Assembly (NCBI GenBank): GCA_037445635.1 | Contig: JBBIKC010000002.1 | Location: forward strand, 62,001 to 126,000 | From: JBFMCC01 sp037445635 | GTDB taxonomy: Bacteria; Chloroflexota; Anaerolineae; Anaerolineales; Villigracilaceae | DNA: 64,000 nt | Reading direction: 5' to 3' | In this document: one piece after another, positions 25,151-33,134 of the stretch | Numbering within the stretch: position 1 is the stretch's first letter | How the letters are laid out: each line of letters opens with the position of its first letter | Translations under genes and position numbers: made by a program | The notes under the pieces: generated by a model | What the model was told of the DNA's origin: nothing | What the model saw: only the letters and a program-made list of their open reading frames with translations | Database searches by the model: none

Positions 25151-25381
25151 ATGGGCAAAAAAACGAAACGTTGGGAAATGGCTGGTTCAATTGGCGATCT
25201 AAGCGTCCGTCTCGGCTATGATATCCGCGATATTTGGATGGCGGGCTACTCGGACGAGCAGATCAACGGCGTGCTGACCGGCGAATATAGCCTAGATGAA
25301 TTGTGGGAGATGAAGCCACACGGCAATGATCGCACGCCCTTCGGTAAGGAGATTCTGACGGGCAGACGCAACAAGTCTTGA
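25151..25381 (+). CDS. Small conserved-looking protein, unknown function
   Basis: 76 aa. Basic N-terminus (MGKKTKRWEM), an acidic, aromatic middle (YDIRDIWMAGYSDEQINGVLTGEYSLDELWEM) and a basic tail. The pattern of two short helices suggests a small soluble domain; no family is recognised. The ATG is set by the TATACT box six bases upstream. A terminator follows at 25425-25450. Confidence 0.6.
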   Translation: MGKKTKRWEMAGSIGDLSVRLGYDIRDIWMAGYSDEQINGVLTGEYSLDELWEMKPHGNDRTPFGKEILTGRRNKS

Positions 25382-25424
25382 CGAAAGCCCGGCCCCCGGC
25401 TAAAATCACGTCCGCAGGTGAAAC

Positions 25425-25450
25425 CGCCTCCGCCCGGAGGCGACTTTTTT
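25425..25450 (+). terminator. Terminator after the 76-aa gene
   Basis: CGCCTCC-gccc-GGAGGCG stem followed by ACTTTTTT. It ends only about 20 bases before the next gene. Confidence 0.85.
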
Positions 25451-25471
25451 GCCTGTTGATTGGAAACGAAC

Positions 25472-25999
25472 ATGTCCGAACCCACACCCGTCCCCGCCGA
25501 AGAGGCAGAGTCTCCACAGGTCGTCAATGTCACACAGAGCGACGTCAATTCGGTGCAGGCTGAAATGGTGCGCATGAGCCAGGGCAATGCCAACAGCGTG
25601 CAGGCCGAAGAAGTAGAATTGCACCTGAGCCTGGCTGGGCAGGTGAAGGCGGCGCAAGTCACCGCCTACGAGAGCGGACTGGGCGCGGTGCAGGCGGATG
25701 AGGTTCACGTGACCCGCGGGGGCATCGGTGCGGCGCGCGCCGAGACCGTCCACGTGCAGGGGCTGGCGGGCGCGGTCGCGGCGAACACGGTCCAGGTGGA
25801 GAATTCCTACGTGGGCGCGGTGGCAGGCCGTGATGTCCGCGGGGAGCGGATTGAGTCGCTGGTCATGCTCGCGGGACGCGTCGAGGGCGAGGTCCACACA
25901 GTGGTGGATACGCGCGGCGCCATCCTGGCGGGCATGGTGGGCGGCTTGTTCGCGGGGTTGATCCTGCTGGTAGGCAGGATCGCGTTCCGCCGTAAATAG
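25472..25999 (+). CDS. Repeat protein (about eight 15-residue repeats) with C-terminal membrane anchor
   Basis: 175 aa. After a Pro/Glu-rich N-terminus, residues about 16-140 are a run of about eight 14-16-residue repeats of the form V-x-V-x5-G-A-V-x-A-x-x, beginning VNVTQSDVNSVQAEM. The regular V/A spacing predicts a short beta-helix or stacked beta-rungs. A hydrophobic segment (ILAGMVGGLFAGLILLVG) and basic RIAFRRK end the protein, so the solenoid is probably tail-anchored. It recalls bactofilin-like scaffolds in layout only. The ATG at 25472 is preferred to an in-frame TTG at 25460. It is bounded by terminators on both sides, so is expressed alone. Confidence 0.65.
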   Translation: MSEPTPVPAEEAESPQVVNVTQSDVNSVQAEMVRMSQGNANSVQAEEVELHLSLAGQVKAAQVTAYESGLGAVQADEVHVTRGGIGAARAETVHVQGLAGAVAANTVQVENSYVGAVAGRDVRGERIESLVMLAGRVEGEVHTVVDTRGAILAGMVGGLFAGLILLVGRIAFRRK

Positions 26000-26006
26000 T
26001 CAATCC

Positions 26007-26037
26007 CCGGCGCTTCGGCGCCGGAGGAAATTTTTTT
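26007..26037 (+). terminator. UUCG-tetraloop terminator
   Basis: CCGGCGC-TTCG-GCGCCGG stem followed by AGGAAA and seven T. Confidence 0.9.
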
Positions 26038-26099
26038 ACAGAGCGAAGGTAACTCGTAGTGCCGGCTTCCGTCGGCAAATGAGTGAGAGGCGCTCGAGG

Positions 26100-26783
26100 A
26101 TGGAAAAGATGGAGAAAGTTGTACTGAAGGCAACCCGGCGCGATGTGACCGGCAAGCAGGTGAAGGCCATGCGCCGCGGCGGGCAGTTGCCGGCCGTGTT
26201 GTATGGCCGCTACATCGAGAAGCCGGTTGCGATTGCGCTGGACGCGCATTCGGCGTCGCTGGCGCTTTCGCGGGTGACATCATCCAGCCTGGTGATGATC
26301 GAACTGGACGGGAAGGAATACCCGGCGCTGGTGCGCGAGCGTCAGCGCGATTTCCTGAAGAACCGCCTCCTGCACGTGGACTTTCTGGCGGTCTCGCTCG
26401 ACGAGAAACTGCGCGCCACCGTCCGTATCGAACTGACCGGCACGTCGCAGGCGGTGAAGGACTACAGCGCGATCCTGGTCAACGGCCTGACCGAACTGGA
26501 AGTGGAGTGTCTCCCGGCCGACCTGCCCGAACGCATCATGGTGGATATTTCGCCGCTTGCCAGGATCGGCGATGGCATTCATGTGCGCGACCTGGTCTTC
26601 TCGGAGAAGATCAGGGTGTTGAACAGTCCCGATGAAATGATTGTGAACGCCACGGCTCCGGCCAAGGAGGAAGAGGTGGCGGTCGAGGCGGTGCCGGGCG
26701 TGGCCGAGGAGCCCGAAGTGATCGAGAAGGGCAAGAAGGAAGAGGAAGCGCCCGAAGAGGAAGCCAAGAAGGAAAAGGAGTAA
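26100..26783 (+). CDS. rplY: Large ribosomal subunit protein bL25 (CTC form)
   Basis: Binds 5S rRNA. 227 aa: N-terminal L25 domain (VLKATRRDVTGKQVKAMRRGG, QLPAVLYGR) and a C-terminal TL5/CTC beta domain (LRATVRIELTG, LEVECLPADLPERIMVDIS, IHVRDL). The tail is a long Glu/Lys-rich low-complexity stretch. ATG at 26100 (GAGAGG nine bases upstream) and ATG at 26109 are both plausible. Single gene between terminators. Confidence 0.92.
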   Translation: MEKMEKVVLKATRRDVTGKQVKAMRRGGQLPAVLYGRYIEKPVAIALDAHSASLALSRVTSSSLVMIELDGKEYPALVRERQRDFLKNRLLHVDFLAVSLDEKLRATVRIELTGTSQAVKDYSAILVNGLTELEVECLPADLPERIMVDISPLARIGDGIHVRDLVFSEKIRVLNSPDEMIVNATAPAKEEEVAVEAVPGVAEEPEVIEKGKKEEEAPEEEAKKEKE

Positions 26784-26799
26784 ATCCTTTGCAAATGAC

Positions 26800-26832
26800 A
26801 GCGGCGTCCGCGCGGACGCCGCTGTTTTTTTG
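26800..26832 (+). terminator. Terminator of the bL25 gene
   Basis: AGCGGCGTCCG/CGGACGCCGCT stem followed by G and seven T. Confidence 0.9.
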
Positions 26833-26841
26833 TTTACGGAC

Positions 26842-26858
26842 TGCTTTGTTGCAATCAT
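26842..26858 (+). repeat. Solo terminus of the 155-bp MITE
   Basis: Seventeen bases identical to the first 17 of the MITE at 31855; the rest of the element is missing. It ends four bases before the Nudix stop codon. Confidence 0.6.
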
Positions 26859-26862
26859 CCAT

Positions 26863-27453
26863 TTATGGCGATAACGCGTTGATTAGATCCATCGTCATGC
26901 GCGCGGTCGCGCCCCAGAGCAGTTCGCCGTCGTAGGGATGGTAGAAGATCACGCTGCGATTTCGCCCGGGCAGGGTGAATTCCCAGCGGTTGGACTTCTC
27001 CGCCAGCCAGGCCAGCGGCATGGTGAAGATGCGCGCTACTTCCTCACTGGCGGGACGGAACACGGCCGGCCAGCGGATCGCGCCCACGACCGGGGTGACG
27101 CGGTAATACGAAATCGTGATCATCTCGTTCAACCGCCCGAGCAGGCGGACATCTTTTGGAGAGAGGCCGATCTCCTCCTCGGCTTCGCGCAGGGCGGTCT
27201 CCTCCGGGATGGTTTCGCCGTCGTCGCACGCGCCGCCGGGAAAGGAGACCTGTCCCTTGTGCGATTCGACGCGGTTTGTGCGGCGGGTGAAGAGGATGTG
27301 CCATTCGTCCGAATGCCTGACGAGCGGGACGAGTACCGCGGCGCACTTGAGCGAATCGGCGGGCGCGTCGGTCTCGGCGTAGCCGTCGCTGGAACGCGAT
27401 TCGCGCGCGACGCGCAGGCGGGAGGCGATTTCGTCTTCGGTCAGGGTCTTCAT
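26863..27453 (-). CDS. Nudix hydrolase, CoA pyrophosphatase-like
   Basis: 196 aa. The Nudix box runs from GGACDDGE through REAEEEIGL, preceded by SHKGQVSFPGG, the CoA-pyrophosphatase (NudL/PCD1) signature that distinguishes this subgroup. Expected to cleave CoA or oxidised CoA to phosphopantetheine and 3',5'-ADP with Mg2+. No strong Shine-Dalgarno precedes the ATG. Confidence 0.85.
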   Translation of the reverse strand: MKTLTEDEIASRLRVARESRSSDGYAETDAPADSLKCAAVLVPLVRHSDEWHILFTRRTNRVESHKGQVSFPGGACDDGETIPEETALREAEEEIGLSPKDVRLLGRLNEMITISYYRVTPVVGAIRWPAVFRPASEEVARIFTMPLAWLAEKSNRWEFTLPGRNRSVIFYHPYDGELLWGATARMTMDLINALSP

Positions 27454-27504
27454 TTACTCACAAGCCGGAGTCCAAAATCGGAAAATATTGGACCTTATCG
27501 CCGC

Positions 27505-28056
27505 CTAACTTTCTGCGCGGACGGGACTGCCGCAGAAAGTACATTCGGCGGTCGCTTCGTCCAGCCATTCGACCTCGTCCAGGCGGAGGGGCGCGCCACA
27601 GCCGGGACAATGCGTGGGAAGGATGGGCTTCTTCGCCGGGCCCCCGGCGGCGATGCCTCTTTGAGGCTGGTTGACGCGCAGGACGTCGTTGATTTCAGCC
27701 GCTTCGGCGGTCAGGCCGCGCGCGCTGAGTTCGTCCACGGCGCGCTGACCGAAGGCCTGCATCCGCTCGAAGCGTCCCTGCGAGGCGAACAGGGTCAGGC
27801 CGCGGCGCAGATGGGCGACTCCTATTTTCGTCCCCCCGCTGAGGATGGCGGCGCGCCCCGCCTGCATGAACAGGGACGGCGCGTGCTGGGGAAAATTTTC
27901 CTCGGCGCGCTGGGCGAGGTCCGCGAAGGCTGCCGCCGCGGCGGCATAATCGCCCGCGGCCATCAACTGGTTGGCGCGCTGGAGCGCGGGCGGGATATTG
28001 GGAGTCAGCGCCCGCCGCAGGGCGCGGCGCAAGGGACGGAAGGCTCTTCGGCGCAT
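27505..28056 (-). CDS. Zinc-ribbon protein with TPR-like helices
   Basis: 183 aa. Very basic N-terminus (Arg-rich, residues 1-17), then an Ala-rich helical region about 25-125 resembling TPR pairs (AGDYAAAAAAFADLAQRA), and a C-terminal zinc ribbon with CPGCG and CTFCG. No named family. It starts 24 bases after the TrmI gene behind AAGGAG, so is likely co-transcribed with it. A nucleic-acid or ribosome link is possible from the zinc ribbon and basic start, but unproven. Confidence 0.65.
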   Translation of the reverse strand: MRRRAFRPLRRALRRALTPNIPPALQRANQLMAAGDYAAAAAAFADLAQRAEENFPQHAPSLFMQAGRAAILSGGTKIGVAHLRRGLTLFASQGRFERMQAFGQRAVDELSARGLTAEAAEINDVLRVNQPQRGIAAGGPAKKPILPTHCPGCGAPLRLDEVEWLDEATAECTFCGSPVRAES

Positions 28057-28080
28057 TGGGTTCTCTCCTTGGTCGGTTCT

Positions 28081-28938
28081 CTATTCGGGCCGGTCTTCCT
28101 GCTTTTCCGCGCCGACCTCGGCCAGCAGTTCCTTGCCGCGCGGGTCGTCGCTCAGCGTGATCTTGCGGCCAAAGATGAGGAAGCCGGTGTGTGCCACCAT
28201 ACGGTCTGTGGGACGCAGGCGGCGCGGTTCGGGCTTGAAATAGCGCAGGAAGATCTCGCAGACTTCGAGGAAGGCGAAGCGCTCGCGGCGCAGGGCGTGG
28301 AGCAGTTCCTCGACCTGGTTCACGGTCGGGACGAGACTGCACAGGAATCCGCCCGGCTTGAGGGCGGCGCGTACCTGCGCGATGTAATCGAAGGGATTCG
28401 GCACGTCGAGGAAGAAGGCGTCCGCGTCGGTTTCGTCGAAGCCCTGGGCGATGTCGCGCAGTTTGAAGTCCACGCGCGCTTCGAGCCCGAGGCGGGACAC
28501 GTTCTTGCGCGCCAGGTTCTGCATGTCGGGGCGGATCTCGTACGAGATGACGCGTCCCTCCGCGCCGACGGCGTGCGCCAGGGCGATGGTCATCGAGCCC
28601 GAGCCGCTGCCTGCTTCCATCACGCGCTGACCGGGGCCAATGCCCATGGTGACGAGGATGTAGCCGATGTCTTTCGGATACATGATCTGAGTATTGCGCG
28701 GCAGTTCGTTGAGGATGTCGGCCAGTGAGGGCTGGAGCAGAAAGAACGGCGCGCCCATGTGGCTGAAGACCTGACTTCCCCAGGGCCTGCCGATCAAGTC
28801 GCTGTGCTTGATGACGCCGCGATGGGTTTGCAGTTCGCCGTCTTCGGCAAGGGTGAGGATGAAATGTTTATGCCGCAGGCCGACCAGTTGGATGAGGTCG
28901 CCGGCGGAGGTGTGCGTGGAGGATTTCTGCCATGCCAT
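28081..28938 (-). CDS. trmI: tRNA (adenine(58)-N1)-methyltransferase TrmI
   Basis: SAM-dependent enzyme forming m1A58 in the T-loop of tRNA. 285 aa. N-terminal beta domain, SAM-binding EAGSGSGSMT at about 108-117, acidic YEIRPDMQ, and DVPNPFDY, where the family normally has D-x-P-x-P. Starts at ATG 28938, only six bases after a TAAGAT box, so the transcript may be leaderless; no Shine-Dalgarno is seen. Confidence 0.9.
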   Translation of the reverse strand: MAWQKSSTHTSAGDLIQLVGLRHKHFILTLAEDGELQTHRGVIKHSDLIGRPWGSQVFSHMGAPFFLLQPSLADILNELPRNTQIMYPKDIGYILVTMGIGPGQRVMEAGSGSGSMTIALAHAVGAEGRVISYEIRPDMQNLARKNVSRLGLEARVDFKLRDIAQGFDETDADAFFLDVPNPFDYIAQVRAALKPGGFLCSLVPTVNQVEELLHALRRERFAFLEVCEIFLRYFKPEPRRLRPTDRMVAHTGFLIFGRKITLSDDPRGKELLAEVGAEKQEDRPE

Positions 28939-28944
28939 GCTGTT

Positions 28945-28950
28945 ATCTTA
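28945..28950 (-). promoter_or_regulatory. -10 box of trmI, possible leaderless start
   Basis: TAAGAT on the minus strand, six bases before the trmI ATG. Confidence 0.4.
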
Positions 28951-30219
28951 TCACATGGCCTCGCCGCTGTACGCTGGAACCGCCTCGTTCGGCGGCTGGG
29001 GCGGGTCTTCCCTGCGGAGCTTGTGATTGAAGACAGGTAGAAACGTAATGATCGCAATGATCATGACGAATAGGATGCCCACTCCTCCCAGCGTCATGAA
29101 GATCCCGAGGAAGTTAATCTCGTTGGAGACCGCATCCAGCGCGATGCTCAGGCCGCCGGCCACAATCGAGATGGCCGCGCCATTCCACACGCCATGGATG
29201 GCGATGCCGAGGACGTACATTCCAATGAGAGGAAGATAACGCCGACTCAGCCGCATCCGTGCGATGCCCCAGCCGATCAAACCGGAGGCGGCAATATGCA
29301 TCAGCCCGCTGGCCGAACGCGTGAGAAAGGTAACGCCCCAGGAATTGTCGGGTGAAAAGGTCGCGAACATGGACTCCACCAGGGCGAATCCCGCGCCGCA
29401 CAGGGCTCCGAGTGCGAACCCCTGCGCCGGGGTGCGTAATCGGTCTGCTCCCAGCCAGACCCCGATGGATTTGATCGGTTCCTCGATCAACGGCGTCAGG
29501 AAGGAAAAGTAAAAAAGCGCGCTGAACAGGGTCAGTGGTTGGCGAAGGAGGGGACCGAGCAGAATCAGCATTTGCTCCATGCCGGAGGCGCGCTCGATCC
29601 GCTGCACCAGCGATTCGAACGCGTCTGCGCTCTCAGGTTGCAGCGCCAGATATATTCCCAGGCCCGCCACCAGCGCGGCGATAATTGTGATTTCGACGAT
29701 TGCAGACAGGATGGGACTGAGCGCCATCCCGCTGGCGAACGCGCCCCAGGCGTGTTGAGGCGAGCCGAGTTCGATGCCCGCGGCCGCAACGCGGACGAGG
29801 ATGTAAATTGGAAGAACGACGCCCAGCGCCTGCAGGGCTGGAATCGCCCAATCCGCCATCTGGCTGTTGAACAAGGCGGTTGCCAGAATCAGGACGCCAA
29901 TCCATGCCAGCGGCAGGAGAACCCATTCCCACCATCTCAATCCGCGCAGGGTGAGGGACGACTGCGGCTTGCCGAGTATGTTTCTGACGCTGAACACGGC
30001 CGCCGGGACGAGCAGTCCGCCCATGACGACCAGGCTGGAGGCAAGCAGATTTACCTGGAGCGGAGTGGCAAGATCGCTCCCGTCTGTGAAAGCCGCCGGG
30101 TCAACCAGAACGAAGAGGAAAAGCGTTGCGCCCGCGCACAACGCACCGAGCGCGAGGGCCGAGCCGCCGATCGCCAGAAGGTACGAACGCAGGTTGTAGC
30201 CCCGCTCGGAAGAATCCAT
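28951..30219 (-). CDS. PrsW family intramembrane metalloprotease-like protein
   Basis: 422 aa with about ten hydrophobic segments. PrsW-family motifs are present: LIEEPIKSIG (ExxxK-type), FALVES and the terminal HGVWNG. The family belongs to the CPBP/Abi-related glutamic-type intramembrane proteases; in Bacillus PrsW cleaves an anti-sigma factor. No anti-sigma gene is adjacent. It starts one base after the fusion lipoprotein stop, with GGAG inside that gene. Confidence 0.8.
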   Translation of the reverse strand: MDSSERGYNLRSYLLAIGGSALALGALCAGATLFLFVLVDPAAFTDGSDLATPLQVNLLASSLVVMGGLLVPAAVFSVRNILGKPQSSLTLRGLRWWEWVLLPLAWIGVLILATALFNSQMADWAIPALQALGVVLPIYILVRVAAAGIELGSPQHAWGAFASGMALSPILSAIVEITIIAALVAGLGIYLALQPESADAFESLVQRIERASGMEQMLILLGPLLRQPLTLFSALFYFSFLTPLIEEPIKSIGVWLGADRLRTPAQGFALGALCGAGFALVESMFATFSPDNSWGVTFLTRSASGLMHIAASGLIGWGIARMRLSRRYLPLIGMYVLGIAIHGVWNGAAISIVAGGLSIALDAVSNEINFLGIFMTLGGVGILFVMIIAIITFLPVFNHKLRREDPPQPPNEAVPAYSGEAM

Positions 30220-30220
30220 G

Positions 30221-31477
30221 TTATCGCTCCTCGATGATGATCGTGATCAACTTGTCGCCCGGCGGCAGGTAGACTCCCGGCTGCGGGTCGCGCGGCGTCA
30301 ATTGCGCCAGCACGTCCATGCCGCTCAGCACGCGGCCGAACACGGTATATCCGCCGCCGTCCAGGTGCGGCGCAGCGGCGTACGTGATGAAAAACTGGCT
30401 GCCGTTCGTATCAACGCCCGAATTGGCCATGCCCACCACGCCGGGACCGTCGAACTTCAGGCCCGCCGCGGTCTCGTTGATGATGAAATAGCCGGGATTG
30501 CCCGCGCCGGTGCCGCTCGGGTCGCCGGTCTGCGCCACGAAGCCGGGCAGGACTCGGTGCCAGGTGATGTTGTCGAACCATCCCTGCCTTGCCAGGAACA
30601 CGAAACTGTTCACCGTGAAGGGCGCCTTGTCCGCATACAACTCGATCACCACGTCGCCTTTCTCGGTCTTCAGCGTGGCGATATATTGCCGGCTCGTGTC
30701 AATCTCGAACGGCGGGCAGGACGAGAATTGCCGCTCGCCCAGTGCGATCAGGCCGACAATGCGGTCGAGAGAGACGTAATCTGTGGGTCCACTGTAGATC
30801 TGCCCGTTGATGAGCAGGAACGGAAGCACGGGAATCCCCGCCGCGATTCCGTCCTGCGCGGCTTTCTGGACCTTGGCCTGGATCGCGGCGCTATCGAAGT
30901 CGGATTCAAACCGAGCCGAATCCAGCCCGAGTTCCGCGGCCCGCGCCTTGACCCACGCCTCGAAATCGGAAGGCGCGAGGTTCACCCAATCCGCCTGCCG
31001 CTGGAAGAGCAGGTCGTGCATATCCCAGAATTTATCCTGCAACCCGGCGGCCTCGGCGGCCTGCGCGGCCAGCAGGCCCTTATCGAACTGGTCGGGGTAG
31101 GGAAATATGCGGAAGGCGAAGCGCACCTGCCCGGCATGTTCCTTGAACAGCCAGTCGCGCAGGGGCAGGTAGTTGCAGGCGGTGCATTGGAAGTCGTCGT
31201 AGATCACGATGGTCACCGGCGCGTCGGCGGGACCGAGAACCCAGTCCGCGGCGGAAACGGGCGGGAACAGGGAGGGGTCGTCCGGCGCGGGCGTCGGTTC
31301 GGCCGCCACAACCGAGCAGGCAGGCTGTGTGGGAACAGGGGAGGCAAACGCCTGAGGCGGCAGAGTGGATACGGGCGGATTCGTTGATTGTCCGCCGCAG
31401 GCCGAGGCTAGAACAATGATCGGCGCAAATGTGAATAACATACGAATCGAAGGACGTGTGAAAAATTTCCGGTTCAT
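30221..31477 (-). CDS. Lipoprotein fusing a DsbA-like thioredoxin domain to a cyclophilin
   Basis: 418 aa. Signal peptide with lipobox LASAC (Cys27), Pro/Thr-rich linker to about 75, DsbA/DSBA-like thioredoxin domain (about 80-245) with active-site CTAC at 98-101 and the later IPVLPFLLING loop, then a cyclophilin-type peptidyl-prolyl isomerase domain (about 262-418) with FHRVLPGF-like WHRVLPGFVAQTGD, GSQFFIT and the GYTVFGRV end. Predicted to act outside the membrane on disulfide formation and prolyl isomerisation of exported proteins. The ATG at 31477 is used; a GTG at 31486 is in frame. Next to a PrsW-like protease gene. Confidence 0.88.
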   Translation of the reverse strand: MNRKFFTRPSIRMLFTFAPIIVLASACGGQSTNPPVSTLPPQAFASPVPTQPACSVVAAEPTPAPDDPSLFPPVSAADWVLGPADAPVTIVIYDDFQCTACNYLPLRDWLFKEHAGQVRFAFRIFPYPDQFDKGLLAAQAAEAAGLQDKFWDMHDLLFQRQADWVNLAPSDFEAWVKARAAELGLDSARFESDFDSAAIQAKVQKAAQDGIAAGIPVLPFLLINGQIYSGPTDYVSLDRIVGLIALGERQFSSCPPFEIDTSRQYIATLKTEKGDVVIELYADKAPFTVNSFVFLARQGWFDNITWHRVLPGFVAQTGDPSGTGAGNPGYFIINETAAGLKFDGPGVVGMANSGVDTNGSQFFITYAAAPHLDGGGYTVFGRVLSGMDVLAQLTPRDPQPGVYLPPGDKLITIIIEER

Positions 31478-31648
31478 GTTCAGCACACGCGGTTGGGTAA
31501 AATATATGGCATGGATTCTCCAATTCCAGAAATAAAGCGCTAATAATCTATATGCTTCATGCTCATTTTGTATGTACCGTCTTCCCTGGAGACGGTCATT
31601 TCGCGAAAATACGAATCAGTGCCGAACATCGCACCCCCTCTTTGTTTA

Positions 31649-31767
31649 GGGTCTGTATGCAAAATACTTTTGAAGGTGGTCGAGTAGGCGGCGGGGTCTC
31701 GGTACGCCCTTACGGGCTACTCGACCGCCGCCGTATCGAGACCACAGACTGAATTTGCATACACACC
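31649..31767. repeat. Nested palindromic element
   Basis: Outer arms GGTCTGTATGCAAAA (about 31650-31664) and TTTGCATACACACC (about 31754-31767) enclose an inner unit with GTGGTCGAG (31676) and GAGACCAC (31738). The inner part is G/C-rich and itself folds. No coding content. Confidence 0.6.
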
Positions 31768-31854
31768 TTAGTAGTTCCGCGTTGATTTTGTTATGGAAAG
31801 TCAACAAATGTAGAAGGTCCAAGTGTATCAAAATCCCAAATCTTAATCAAAGAT

Positions 31855-32009
31855 TGCTTTGTTGCAATCATTCGTTTTTGCTGTCATTGCGAGATGCCGA
31901 AGGCATCGAAGCAATCCCCTCACAGGCAGGGAGACTGCTTCCCTTCGACAGGCTCAGGGCAAGCGCTCCGCTTGCAGCGACAGACTCTGAAGATGTTTGC
32001 AACAGAGCA
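31855..32009 (+). mobile_element. 155-bp MITE, copy 1
   Basis: Terminal inverted repeats TGCTTTGTTGCAA and (complement) TGCTCTGTTGCAA. Flanked by a perfect 9-bp target duplication ATCAAAGAT (31846-31854 and 32010-32018). The interior carries palindromic TCATTGCGAG-type sequence. No transposase; the ends resemble those of some IS5- or IS6-type elements. Confidence 0.85.
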
Positions 32010-32143
32010 ATCAAAGATCATTTATCATTCCATCGCGTCCATCGTGCTGTTGATCACAGTGCCTCAATTCGTTCTCCATGATTGGCTTCACGATGCCGCA
32101 GCATTACGTCTGTTGTAAATACAGATTTACCGTCACGAACCGA

Positions 32144-32233
32144 CTAGCGGTATTCATCGAACCAGGCGCGGAAATGGGTTACCCTCTCTTCCGATAATTG
32201 GGTGGCGACTTGTTCGAATTCGATAACTGTCAT
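32144..32233 (-). pseudogene. Truncated antitoxin-like small ORF
   Basis: 29 codons with a good AAGGA ahead of the ATG at 32233. The sequence MTVIEFEQVATQLSEERVTH followed by FRAWFDEYR resembles the N-terminal half of small addiction-module antitoxins that continue past the FRxWF segment. Here a TAG stops it at that point and no toxin gene follows, so it looks like a remnant. Confidence 0.45.
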
Positions 32234-32273
32234 TGGAAGTTCCTTGCTTTGATTCCACTTTCTCCTTGAGCGC

Positions 32274-33035
32274 CTACTCCACCACAACCTTATTGCTGTA
32301 AAACGTAATCGAGATGTCCGCGTTTCCGCGCAGGTTGAACTGGCCCACGAACTTCTCGCCGCCCACCCAGGCGACGTAGACGTACCATCCTGCAGGCACT
32401 GCGACGGTCATGCTCCCGCCGACCGGGTACTCGCGAATCACGGTCAGTCCGTCCCTGGTTGTGCCCTGCAGCGACACGTACACGTCGGCCCTGGCCTGGT
32501 TGGACAGTTTGACCTTCCCTTCCGGTGTCCTGGCTGGGACTGTGCCCCAGGACAGCGGGACCGGTTCTTCGGTGGGTGTGGGCACGGCCACGAACCAGGA
32601 TGAGCTGGGGATGTAGAGCACCTGCCCGACGTACAAAACGTTGATGTTCCCGACCTGCGGATTGGCAGCCCACAACTGGCTGACGGTCACCCTGAAGCGG
32701 CTGGCGATCCCGGAGAACGTGTCGCCCGGCTGAACCGTGTAAGTTCCAGTGGCGGGAGGATATTGGGGTGTGGGGGTAACGACTACGGCGCCGCTGATGC
32801 CGGGCACGATCAGGGACTGCCCTGCATGCAGCGTGGTGCTGATGCCCGGATTGGCGGCCAGAATGGCCGAGACGGTCGTGCCGCAGCGCGCGGCAATCGA
32901 ATCGAGCGTCTCGCCCGCCTCGACGATATATGTCCCGCCGCAGACTCCCCCGGCCTGCGCGTTGCCGGGAATTGCAAGAGACGCCATCACCAACAGGGCG
33001 AGGATGGCGACTCGAGCGAAAGTTTTACTGGACAC
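32274..33035 (-). CDS. Exported protein with two LysM domains
   Basis: 253 aa from a GTG at 33035 with a perfect AGGAGGT Shine-Dalgarno; the frame is open further 5' without support. Signal peptide to about residue 28 (GNAQA). LysM 1 begins YIVEAGETLDSIAARCG and LysM 2 YTVQPGDTFSGIASRF, joined and followed by Pro/Thr linkers. The last 80 residues form a beta-rich domain of unknown type (VKLSNQARADVYVSLQG to the end). LysM binds peptidoglycan or chitin, so it is probably a cell-wall-associated protein. Confidence 0.85.
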   Translation of the reverse strand: MSSKTFARVAILALLVMASLAIPGNAQAGGVCGGTYIVEAGETLDSIAARCGTTVSAILAANPGISTTLHAGQSLIVPGISGAVVVTPTPQYPPATGTYTVQPGDTFSGIASRFRVTVSQLWAANPQVGNINVLYVGQVLYIPSSSWFVAVPTPTEEPVPLSWGTVPARTPEGKVKLSNQARADVYVSLQGTTRDGLTVIREYPVGGSMTVAVPAGWYVYVAWVGGEKFVGQFNLRGNADISITFYSNKVVVE

Positions 33036-33077
33036 GGCTACCTCCTTTGAGTGGAAAGCACCAGATCCTTCGTGGTT

Positions 33078-33106
33078 ATGATAAGCCAAAAAGAGGGGAA
33101 ATGCAA
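33078..33106 (-). promoter_or_regulatory. Promoter of the LysM gene
   Basis: Minus strand TTGCAT (33101-33106), 17-base spacer, TATCAT (33078-33083). Confidence 0.5.
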
Positions 33107-33134
33107 TCGTTAAAAGCGATATTACCTCTCCCAT

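Larger units (their letters stand above)
31478..32143. other. Long non-coding stretch made of repeats
   Basis: About 660 bases without a credible gene. It contains the nested palindrome at 31649-31767 and a complete MITE at 31855-32009; the rest is AT-richer sequence with no recognised RNA or promoter. Confidence 0.5.
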
